Shown piece by piece: positions 1 through 8,883 of a stretch of DNA of 45,824 nucleotides. The notes beneath the pieces were generated by a model. It worked only from the letters and a program-made list of their open reading frames with translations. It did no database searches and was not told where the DNA came from. The stretch comes from Symbiodinium natans (lineage: Eukaryota; Sar; Dinophyceae; Suessiales; Symbiodiniaceae). Location of the stretch: positions 20,001-65,824 of the forward strand of contig CAJNDS010000814.1 in NCBI GenBank assembly GCA_905221605.1, given 5' to 3'. Every line of letters starts with the position of its first letter. The first letter of the stretch is position 1. The position numbers were made by a program, and so were the translations under genes.

Positions 1-961
1 GCGGCGTCATGGACTACCCCCTGCTGACCACACAGGAGAGAGGTCAGGGAAGGGTTGGCACACTGCGGGAGGGATGGGGCACCCCTAAACTCTAGTTTCA
101 AATCATATAAACTCTGAACCCTAACTGAACTCATATGGGGCTATACGAAAGTAGTAGGATTCCCTGATAATGAGGACCCGGAAGAGAAGGAGCCCCTGAT
201 TTAGGAAAAAAAACCATATGCAGCTGAGGGGCTTCAAGGAAAGCCAGCCTATGAGAGGCTTCCCAAAAACCCTGAAGCCTAAGCCCCAAGCGTAGCTCTG
301 AACCCACTCTGTTACCCTGAGCCCTAGACTCTGAACCCTAAACCCCAAACTCTCCCTATAGACCCTAATCCTAAACCCTAAACTTCCCTAAGCCCGATAT
401 TTTAAACCCTAAACCCTAAACCCTAAACCCTAAACCCTAAACCCTAAACCCTAAACCCTAAACCCTAAACCCTAAACCCTAAACCCTAAACCCTAAGCCC
501 AGACTCTGAAAGCTCCTGGGCCAGGCTACGCGGGCTGGCGCACGTGTGTGGATCCTTCTGGTCAGCAGGCGATGACGCGCTACGAGGTGGGTTAGGGTGT
601 AGGGTCTAGGGTTCAGGTGTAGGGTTTAGGGTTTAGGGCTTAGGGTTTTGGGTTTTGGGTTTAGGGCTGCATTCCAGCTCTAGTTTGGGGTGTAGGATTT
701 AGGGTTCAGGGTTTCGGGTTTAGGGTTTAGGGTTGTAGGCTTTTGGAATTTTAGGGTGCAGGGTTCAGGTTTTTGGGTTCAGGGTTTAGGGTTTTGGCTA
801 GCTCGGACCACCAGTGGGCCCTGATCCTCTCTTTTGGGAAGGTTCTACCCTCCATGAAGCCAAAATTACCCTACCCATGCTTGGCTTTTGGGTGTCTGGT
901 TTCGGTTCTAGGCATTTCTGAGTCCAGGGTTTGGGGTGTAGGGTTGAGGGTGCAAACCCAG
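1..961. other. Telomere-like repeats, no supported gene
   Basis: The first 100 bases and 520-600 are unique DNA with open plus frames (for example MDYPLLTTQERGQG) but no decisive splice sites. The rest is CCCTAAA and TTTAGGG variants. Confidence 0.6.
396..495 (-). repeat. CCCTAAA array (telomere-type)
   Basis: About fourteen near-perfect CCCTAAA units. The flanks decay into CCCTAAG/CCCTGAA variants. Confidence 0.95.
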
Positions 962-1018
962 GCCGTGGCGGCCTACAAGTACTCTGAAGGCCACGGCAAG
1001 ACGCAGCGGTACACGAGC
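962..1018 (+). CDS. Exon-like segment
   Basis: After CCCAG the frame reads AVAAYKYSEGHGKTQRYTSP. It is short, with no clear GT donor (GA or GC possible). Unknown family; partly similar in style to the AYxxYK-like segment at 3452. Confidence 0.35.
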
Positions 1019-1460
1019 CCTGGCAGGGAAGGTTTTGGGATCACTCCACTTACCAGTTGAGACCACTTTGGGTTTAGGGTTTAGGTTTTAGGGAAGTTCT
1101 ATAGAATTTATATACCCTGAGCCATGCTGCGCGGTGGAGGGCTTAGGTTGCACCTCCTGTTCCCCCCAGTGCCCTAAATCCAACACAAACTACCTCAATT
1201 AGTGACAACCCATGAAGCGCAAAAGCCCTAAACCCTAAACCCGCTAAGCCCTCAACCTCTAGAAGTTTGCGATACACGTAACCTGGCCCAAGTGGGTCAG
1301 AAAATGGCAGGGGCTGAGGCTTCCCCTTTAGGGATTAGGGTTACGTAGGGTATAGGGTTGGTCTGGTCTGGGCAACTGAGAGAAGCGTCTGAGCGCCGCG
1401 CTATGCCAAGCAAAAACATGCCAAAGTAATAATGCTTGAACTTAGATGAGGAGAATGGAT

Positions 1461-1595
1461 TCACTGCAACAGTTGATCCGAGGAAATAGGCATCAATTCC
1501 TCATCTGAGTCAATGAGGGAAATCGGGCCCCCAGCATTCTGTCTATAGGGTCGCCTGTCAATGGCTCGACGCTGGGCCTTCGATCTTTTACTCAT
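1461..1595 (-). CDS. Small ORF with a SUMO-interaction-like motif (44 residues)
   Basis: The minus strand reads MSKRSKAQRRAIDRRPYRQN, continues to PISLIDSDEEL and ends at TGA. The frame is open upstream (WLRDHVQPVVPVQ), so it may be the end of a longer protein. A basic N-part followed by ISLIDSDEE resembles a SUMO-interacting motif, by inference only. It is the only good minus-strand candidate in the left part. Confidence 0.38.
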   Translation of the reverse strand: MSKRSKAQRRAIDRRPYRQNAGGPISLIDSDEELMPISSDQLLQ

Positions 1596-1841
1596 CTGCA
1601 CTGGAACCACAGGCTGCACATGATCCCGGAGCCATGCTGAACATCTACTGCTGCAGTTGAGATGGCTTCCCCTGTAGGGATTAGGGTTACGAAGGGTATA
1701 GGGTTTAGGGTTTAGGGTTTAGGGTTTCTTTAGCGGTTAGGGTTTAAGTCAGGAACCAGTAGAATTAAGGCTGCTGCGGCTACAGCTCATCACGGGCAAA
1801 ACGCATCAAATCAGGCCAGGGGTGATTGAGAGTCTGGGGTG

Positions 1842-1924
1842 TGTTTAGGGTTTAGGGTTTAGGGTTTAGGGTTTAGGGTTTAGGGTTTAGGGTTTAGGGT
1901 TTAGGGTTTAGGGTTTAGGGTTTA
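1842..1924 (+). repeat. TTTAGGG array
   Basis: About twelve perfect units before a short unique stretch. Confidence 0.95.
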
Positions 1925-2475
1925 GAGTTGCAAACCGAACCACTTCGCTGCATGCTGCATGTTAGACAGAGACCGGCGCCTGGTTAACACTGTTTCGCAG
2001 GCGCATCTGCACCTTAGGCCTGAAGTGGCCAAAAGTAGACAAGTATGCTGGGTCTGCCATACGGGGATTGAAGGTTTGGCTGCAGCTCTGAGCCCTACAC
2101 CCTACTGCCCTAAACCCTCAACCCTAAATTATAAACCCTAAACCCTAAACCCTAAGCCTTAGGTCCTTGAGCCCTGAACCCCGGTCACCCCTGAACCGAC
2201 TTTCAGTCCTCAGGGCCATGGCTTAGAGGTCTTCGGGTTTTCTGCAGGAAAAGGAAGCTTTAGGGTGGTAAGCCTCCACGCCCCAAACCCTAAACCCTAA
2301 ACCCGAAACCCCAAACCCGAAACCCTAAACCCTAGACCCTAGACCCTAAACCCTAAACCCTAAACTCTAAACCCTAAAACCCTAAACCCTAAACCCTAAA
2401 CCCAAACCCTAGACCCTAAACCCTAGAGCCCGTTTTGACACCCGAAACGCCTGAAATAGCCGTGTGGCCGGCCAG

Positions 2476-2545
2476 GGTACACCTTATGGAGCTCGCCCGG
2501 CGATTGAATCTCAAGGCCATCAGCTCGAAACATGTCTATGCCCTT
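2476..2545 (+). CDS. Exon-like segment
   Basis: After GGCCAG|G the frame reads HLMELARRLNLKAISSKHVY and ends at CTT|GTAG, a GT donor. The helical sequence and flanking splice sites support an exon. Family unknown. Confidence 0.48.
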
Positions 2546-3291
2546 GTAGGGTGCAGGTTTGAGGCTTTTGGGGTGTAGGTTTTAGGGTTTAGGGCTTCGG
2601 GCTTAGGATTTAGGGTTTAGGGGTTAGGGTTTAGGGTTTAGGGTTTTATTTTCTGGGGCTGTGTGGGTTAGGCCAGTCTGAGGAGTCGGGCGAGATAGGG
2701 CCTTACAGGGCTACTATGGTTGAGCCCTGTCGAGGTCAGGGTTTGCGGGTAGTCTTGCGGTCTAGGGGTGTGGGGTTTGGGGTTTAGGGTTTAGGGTTTA
2801 GGGGTAGGCGAACGATTCAAAGCCCTAGCCCTTAGCCCTGAACTCTGAACCTTAAAACCCTTGCAGCTCACCAGAATCTTCACAAATCCTGCGACTTGGG
2901 CTGTTCTTCACCCTAAACCCTAAACCCTAAACCCTAAACCCTAAACCCTAAACCCTAGTGCTTGGACTTCTGGGCGTTGCCACTCAGCATGACCTTGGAG
3001 CGACATTCCCAGAATCCTACGCCCTAAGCCCTAAACCCTTAAAACCCACTGTGCTGAAGGGATCTAGAATCCTGCGCTTTGAAGGGGGAGCTCAGTATGT
3101 CTTGAGAAAGCACCGGAAACCTTAGGGTTCAGGGTTTAGGGTTTAGGGTTTAGGGTTTAGGGTTTAGGGTTTAGGGTTTAGGGTTTAGGGTTAGCGTTTA
3201 GGTTTTAGGTTTGCAAAGACCAAGACCCAGAGCCTCCAGGTAAACCCGAAGACCGCTCGAACGCCCTGAACCTGTGAAGGCCTTGAACCTG

Positions 3292-3435
3292 AAAACCCTA
3301 AACCCTAAACCCTCAACCCTCAACCCTCAACCCTAAACCCTAAACCCTAAACCCTAAACCCTAAACCCTAAACCTTAAACCCTAAACCCTAAACCCTAAA
3401 CCCTAAACCCTAAACCCTAAACCCTAAACCCTAAA
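3292..3435 (-). repeat. CCCTAAA array with a CCCTCAA block
   Basis: About twenty units; three adjacent units carry the same CCCTCAA variant, then the array returns to CCCTAAA. It ends at the CTTGCAG acceptor of the segment at 3452. Confidence 0.95.
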
Positions 3436-3451
3436 CACCAACCCCTTGCAG

Positions 3452-3560
3452 ACCCACGGCATCGTTGGGGACTACAAGTACCTACCGCCTCGGAATTTGA
3501 AGCTGGACAAAAGGCCGAACAGGGTCGCATGTCTTGTGCACCGCAAGCTGTGGGACATTG
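3452..3560 (+). CDS. Exon-like segment
   Basis: After CCTTGCAG the frame reads THGIVGDYKYLPPRNLKLDK then RPNRVACLVHRKLWDI. A pyrimidine-rich CCCTAAA array precedes the acceptor. Probably in one gene with 4655 and 5094. Family unknown. Confidence 0.55.
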
Positions 3561-4029
3561 GGTTCAGGGTTACGGGCCCCAAGCCCTAAACCCTGCCTCT
3601 ATTGGGACTTTGGTTTACGGGTTGGGGGGGTTGAGGGGTTTAGACTTCAAAAAAGTCGGGATGTCTAAAGCCCCTGATCCAGGATTTGCCGCCGGGTATT
3701 TCTGCACTGCTATCGGCTGCACTTTCCGATGCCGGATGTGGCGAAGGACGATGTCAGCGAGCGCGTTTTTCGGGGTTTTGGGGCTCAGGACACTTTAGCC
3801 TTAGCCCCAAGCCCTAAACCCTACTGGGTGCTGAAACTTGAGGGACTCTTAGAGGGCCCCCGTAAGGCGCCTGGGCTCGATACACACGTATACACACACA
3901 CACGTATACACATACATATGTATATATATATATATAGAGGTTTATTTATTTATTTGTTCATTTATTTGTCTATTTGTTGATTTGTTTATTTGTTGATTTG
4001 TTTATTTGTTTATTTGTTTACTTATTTTT

Positions 4030-4172
4030 TGACTTATTTATTTATGTATGTACTTATGTATTTGTTTGTTTGTTTATATTTATGTGTGTACGTATGCATG
4101 TGTGTATGTCTGTATGTCTGTCTGTCTGTATGTATGTATGTATGTATGTATGTATGTATGTATGTATGTATA
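4030..4172 (+). repeat. TTTG/TATG microsatellites
   Basis: Degenerate TTTATTTG units pass into an uninterrupted TATG run at about 4128-4171. Tyrosine/valine/cysteine frames here are repeat artefacts. Confidence 0.9.
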
Positions 4173-4654
4173 GTTTAGGGCTTAGGGCTGAGAGTTTAAG
4201 GTTATGTATACATGTATATATATATATATAGATATGTATGTAGAAATTTACAGTTTAGGGCCCAAAGTTGTGTGTGTTGAGGCCGCTTGTGTTGCCCCAT
4301 TGAGGGGCTCAGAGCTTCGGATCACGGGTGCTTCGGGCTTGGGGGTTTAGGGTTCGTGTAGGGTTTAGGGTTCAGGGCTTAGGGCTTAGGGCTTAGGGTT
4401 TTGGGTTTTGGGTTTTGGGTTTTGGGTTTAGGGCTTAGGGTTTAGGGAAGGCATAAACATCCAAAAAGCGCTGCAACAAACCCTGAGCCATAAACCCCTA
4501 ACCCCTGATGCATGAACCCCTCGAGACCCGGAACTGTAAGCCTGCCCTAAATCCCGAAACCCTAAACCCTCAACCCCTAAACCCTAAGCCCTAAACCCTA
4601 AACCCTAAACCCTAGCCCTAAACCCCTAAACCCTAACCCCGAAACCCGAATCAG

Positions 4655-4735
4655 GAGGCTAAGTGCAAGATCCGATGCCCTCTGCCGCCGGAGCTGCAAT
4701 ACGCCCTCAAGCAGGTCGACTTCGACAAGCGCCGG
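4655..4735 (+). CDS. Exon-like segment
   Basis: After TCAG|G it reads EAKCKIRCPLPPELQYALKQ then VDFDKRR and could end at a GA donor. A TTTAGGG array follows at once. Confidence 0.58.
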
Positions 4736-4742
4736 GAGCCTA

Positions 4743-4829
4743 GTTAGGGCTTAGGGCTTAGGGTTTAGGGTTTAGGGTTTAGGGTTTAGGGTTTAGGGTT
4801 TAGGGTTTAGGGTTTAGGGTTTAGGGTTT
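4743..4829 (+). repeat. TTTAGGG array following exon-like segment
   Basis: Two TTAGGGC units then about ten perfect TTTAGGG units start within a few bases of the end of the segment 4655-4735. Confidence 0.95.
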
Positions 4830-5093
4830 AATAATTTGATGCTACTGGGCAAAACCCTAAACCCCAGGATCCGTGGAGGTCAAACACCGTTAGCCCTTAG
4901 TCACCTGCAAGGCCGCCCCTTTCCTTCGAAACCCGAAGCTGCCGCAAATTCCGCGACCGAACCTTACCCTAAACCCTAAACCCTAAACCCTAAACCCTAA
5001 ACCCAAAACCCGAAACCCTAAACCCTAAACCCCCAAACCCGAAACCCTAAACCCCCTAAACCCCCTAAACCACTGAAGCTAAGACCTGACGGC

Positions 5094-5164
5094 TGCTTAC
5101 CGCAAGCAGAACCAGAAGGGCTCGATCATGGAAGTGGACGACCTGATGGATCAAAGGCACGGGG
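5094..5164 (+). CDS. Exon-like segment with duplicated 3' end
   Basis: It reads DLTAAYRKQNQKGSIMEVDD then LMDQRHG and ends near a GT. The last 20 bases recur at 5213-5232 in the following intron. Confidence 0.55.
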
Positions 5165-5232
5165 TCTAGGAGTTAGGGGTGTTAGGGTTTAGGGTTTAGG
5201 GCAGGGTTGGATGACCTGATGGATCAAAGGCA
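5139..5232 (+). repeat. Exon-end duplication flanking TTTAGGG units
   Basis: GACCTGATGGATCAAAGGCA stands at 5139-5158, inside an exon-like segment, and again at 5213-5232. Between them are TTAGGGGT and TTTAGGG units. Confidence 0.85.
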
Positions 5233-5509
5233 GGGTTTTTAGGGTTTTGGGTTTAGGGGTTAGGGGTGATGGGTTAGGGGTTAGGGGTTAGGGGTTTAGC
5301 GTTTTGGGTTTTGGGTTCAGAGCTTACGGTGCAGAGTTTCCGGTTTTGCTCCGGGTGTTGGGGCCTGGCGTTTGGGGTTTGGAGCTTGAGGTTTAGGGCT
5401 TATGTTTGCTTAAAACCTTCTGCGGCCCTGAGCCCTTCTCGCCTTTGCTTGAGGGCTCCCATAAGAGCTTCAACGGGGCGCCCTCGGGCTTGCCAACTAA
5501 GCCCTAAGC

Positions 5510-5622
5510 CCCGAGGCCCCGAGGCCCCGAGGCCCCGAGGCCCCGAGGCCCCGAAGCCCTAAACCCTAAACCCTGAAGCCCCGAAGCCCCGAAGCCCCGA
5601 AGCCCCGAAGCCCTGAAGCCCA
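5510..5622 (+). repeat. Octamer repeats GAGGCCCC then GAAGCCCC
   Basis: About six CCCCGAGG units are followed by a CCCTAAA stretch and then five CCCCGAAG units. Two related 8-bp variants each form a uniform block. Confidence 0.9.
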
Positions 5623-6185
5623 AAAGCAATGGGTGACTTGGACCTTCCGGGTTTAGGGCTTAGGGTTTGCGGATTTAGGGGTTTACGAACACGGTCTGGG
5701 CGACGTAGTTCCAAGTGGGATGTGCTACCAACCGAAACCCACCGACTGAATTCCTGCGTCATTGCCCGGAGAAGCCAAGCCCTCGATTTGAAGTTCTAGG
5801 CTGAGGGCCGAAACAATACCCTAAACCCTAAACCCTAAACCCTAAACCCTAAACCCTAAACCCCAAACCCTAAACCCTAAACCCTAAACCCTAAACCCTC
5901 CCCTATGGAAGTTGCAGCCTGGGCCCCTGCGCAGGAAAAGCACCAACATTCCTGGCATAACTGACTACGATGCGCCTTGGTCCACGCTCTCCTCGAAGCG
6001 GTACTAGAGAGACCCGCCCGGCCGAGCTGCACTATGTGTGGGCGTGAGCTGCAGTTTCTACCCCAGCAGGTTCAACTTACATATACATATTTGTAGAATT
6101 ATTGGAGTATATCAAAGAGTAGTATGTTGAAAGATAGGGGGCCTTAGGACCCTTATAGGGGGCTCAGGGTTGAGGGGAACTGCAG

Positions 6186-6257
6186 CTTGCCAACCTCGCG
6201 GAAGAGCTTCGCTTCCTCGAAAGAGGAGAGGACGCCGTGGCTTGCGTTTGGGCGACA
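6186..6257 (+). CDS. Exon-like segment
   Basis: After CTGCAG it reads LANLAEELRFLERGEDAVAC then VWAT and ends at a GC donor (ACAG|GCGC). Helical, unknown. Confidence 0.58.
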
Positions 6258-7544
6258 GGCGCCAGGGCTTACGGTTTAGGGTTTAGGGTTTGGGGTTTAG
6301 GGTTTAGGGTTTAGGGGAAGGAATCGATGCGCGCAAAGCAGCTTCTGCAGAAGGCAAATGCAGGATTTCTCTGAGTGCGACTTGAGACTTTTGAGCTGCG
6401 TTTTCTCTGCTGCCATGGCAGCCACCACCACATGAACTGAGACCGCAGCGGGTTTCGGAGGATTCGAGGTCACTGTCTCCAAATCCCCCAATCCTAAACC
6501 CCATAACCCCCAAACCCTTGAGGACCCCCTATAAGCCTCTTGTCCCAAAAGCCTCCAGGCACAAGCCCCAGAACCAACCAGCTAACGATCTGACAGTTCT
6601 CACTGCAGCACCAGGGCAGTTTTCCATGTGTTTTGGTTGCCATGATGTTTTCAAGGCTTAGGGCGGTTTGGGGGTTTGAGTGTTTCGGGCGATGAGACAA
6701 ACTGCCCTGGCCAGTCCTCTTGCGCCTCTTGTAGCACCCAAGAGAGGAAAACAAAGGTCCCCTTCGGGGATTTGGGATCCCCTTGTGGGTACCCTATGTC
6801 TATGTACAAATATTTGTATATGTACCCATATATGTATATATATATATGTATGTATGTATACATATATATATATACAAAGAGAGGGTTCCGTAGTAGAATA
6901 GGAGCCCTAAACCCTAAACCCCAGACTACGCTCCTACTGGCGTTGTTGCGCTTCTGAGGGCTTGCACTTGTTTAGGGAACTGAAATCCCAAACCCGAAGC
7001 CGCCCCCCAAAGCTCTAGCAGGTTTAGGGTTTAGGGTTTAGGGTTTAGGGTTTAGGGTTTAGGGTTTAGGGTTTAGGGTTTAGGGTTTAGGGTTTAGGGT
7101 TTGGAGCTTAGGGTTGGAAGTTTAGGGTTTGTGCTTTGGTTTGTGCTTTCAAAGCCTTCGGGGATGTAGGACTTTTAATATGCCAGCTCATCCTTCGCTA
7201 GGTCCGAGTTACGGATGGTTCCCATACGTCTTGTAGGTTTTAGGGTTTAGGGTTTAGGGTTTAGGGTTTAGGGTTGGCTTCCGAAACCTGAAGCCCTCGA
7301 CCTCGAAACCTTAAACCCTCAACCCCAAACCCTAAACCCCCCGTTACGGCGTTGAGTTCCGAGCTTAGTGCTTAAGAGGAACACATCTCATAATCCCCAG
7401 ATCTAACCCTGAACCCCCAACTGCGGGATAGCCCTAAGCCGAAACCCTAAACCCTAAACCCCCGGCTAGGAAAAACAAAAGAAGGCCTAAACCCACCCAA
7501 CTCCTGAACCCTAATTAAACCGTACCCACTTGCAAAGTGGCACT

Positions 7545-7682
7545 CCCCCCGCCACCTCCCCGCCCCCCCCGCCCCCCACTCCCCCCACCTCCCCCACTCC
7601 CCCCCCCTCCCCCCCCCACTCCCCCCCACACTCCCCCCCCCACTCCCCCCCCCACTCCCCCCCCCCCCCCCCCACTCCCCCC
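7545..7682 (+). repeat. C-rich low-complexity tract
   Basis: Runs of CCCCCCC are separated by ACT or ACA, with C-runs up to about 16. It produces long proline- or glycine-rich open frames that are not genes. Confidence 0.9.
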
Positions 7683-8022
7683 AAGCACTCGCGAAGCAGA
7701 CAAGTTTGCAACCTACCTACACATGGGTTGGTCCAGGGGGGCGCTCTCTAAGAAGACAGGGATTAAGGCTTGGGGTGTAGTATGTTGCCCTATGCGCATG
7801 TCCTTGCCTTTCTTTCAAGCCTGCTCAGTTATGAGGGTCTGGCCATTGCCCCAAGGCCTGCTTCTGATTCCAAACCAGAGCGAGAATGGCACGGGACAGC
7901 AAGGTGCGCTGCCCACCAACCATGAAGAGCTGGAAGCTTGCGTCACCTTGCCGCGACTTCTTTGGGATTGGGCGCGGCCAATTTCTTCACCACACTTGCT
8001 TGCACACGGCTGTCTAGGCAAG

Positions 8023-8092
8023 GCAGACAGAAAAAACAGTCCTGACGGCCGCCTCAACGCAACCGTCCTGCTCCTGGGCGAAGCTGAGGAAG
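8023..8092 (+). CDS. Exon-like segment
   Basis: After GCAAG|G it reads ADRKNSPDGRLNATVLLLGE then AEE and ends at AAG|GTGCAT. The element at 8105 follows directly. Confidence 0.5.
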
Positions 8093-8104
8093 GTGCATAC
8101 GGAT

Positions 8105-8222
8105 ATGAAGTAGGGCTTTTACTGTTTTTGGGTGTGTGTGTATATAAGGTTCCTTTCTTAACATTGGTGAGTGTATATACCTGGTGTCCTTTTGGGGGTA
8201 CAAGAAATATATACCCTACCCA
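8105..8222. mobile_element. Small inverted-repeat element, family shared with 21976-22094
   Basis: It begins ATGAAGTAGGGCTTTTACTG and includes GTGTATATAAGGTTCC, GGTGAGTGTATATA and GTACAAGAAATATATACCCT. The reverse complement of 21976-22094 carries the same blocks in the same order, so this is a repeated element in opposite orientation. Confidence 0.7.
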
Positions 8223-8326
8223 GAGGCTCCTATGTAGGACCTTCTTGGGGTAGTATACTAGAATCCCCTATAACTAACCCAAAAAGGAACGACATTGGAG
8301 CCTTCAGGTACTTCATATGATATGAG

Positions 8327-8422
8327 AAATACCAGGACGGGCTATTCGGCCCTATAACCCCTTAAGAAGACCCTTAGGGTTGAACATGAAGATTATAGGG
8401 CCTAATAGCCCGTCTTGGTATG
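8327..8422. mobile_element. Hairpin element with arms of about 30 bp
   Basis: The left arm AAATACCAGGACGGGCTATT... and right arm ...AATAGCCCGTCTTGGTATGT are reverse complements with few mismatches around a spacer of about 35 bp. Confidence 0.65.
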
Positions 8423-8435
8423 TACCCTACTTCAT

Positions 8436-8548
8436 CTAGGATGCCCAGTAGTACCCTTATTCCCTTTTTGGGGGGTTTAGGTTCCCTTATAAGCCCCTTT
8501 AAGCAAAAAAGGGCACCCTTTTTCATCCTAGGTTACTGGGCAACCTAG
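8436..8548. mobile_element. Complete introner-like element with exact 4-bp duplication
   Basis: The ends CTAGGATGCCCAGTA and TACTGGGCAACCTAG are inverted repeats. TCAT flanks both sides (8432-8435 and 8549-8552). The core CCCTTATTCCCTTTTT...GGGCACCC matches the introns at 41420 and 39181. It sits at the end of another small element, so it inserted into or beside it. Confidence 0.85.
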
Positions 8549-8552
8549 TCAT

Positions 8553-8638
8553 ATGCATCTGTGGATGGACCACCTCCGTTCCGATGGAGGCGACGGCTTG
8601 GCGTGCGGAACTGACTGCCGGGGACCTGACATCGAACA
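8553..8638 (+). CDS. Exon-like segment after an introner
   Basis: One frame reads ICGWTTSVPMEATAWRAELT then AGDLTSN. It abuts the introner copy at 8436-8548. Another frame is also open, so the call is weak. Confidence 0.35.
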
Positions 8639-8676
8639 GTTTAGGGTTTAGGGTTTAGGGTTTAGGGAGTTAATCA

Positions 8677-8883
8677 GTGACTGAGTCTGCTATAGCGACA
8701 GCGACTGCGCAACTGCAAGCCGACAGACTGGGGTTTGCCTGGGGCATTGTTACTGCCACGACTCTGCTCAGCAGATGCTTGATAGCTGCCTTCAATGTGG
8801 GCTTTACGAAATCAGGGGTCCTGGCGGCTGGGGGGTCCTTTGAAGGACATTCAACTGTACTTGGTGGATTGACATGCATATAG
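8677..8883. other. Open on both strands, coding direction unclear
   Basis: The plus frame (ESAIATATAQLQADRLGFAW...) and the minus frame (MHVNPPSTVECPSKDPPAAR...) are both open for about 68 codons in DNA free of telomere-like units. I cannot choose between them. Confidence 0.35.

Noticed and set aside
396-495. A true chromosome end
   Set aside because: Arrays are short, in both orientations, and occur throughout the window between exon islands, so they are interstitial.
3729-4231. Membrane-like frames rich in leucine, phenylalanine and tyrosine
   Set aside because: They are translations of TTTG/TATG repeats.
7530-8253. Long proline-rich open frame (238 codons)
   Set aside because: Its first third is produced by the C-rich tract and it has no start context. 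Only the segment 8023-8092 has exon-like borders.
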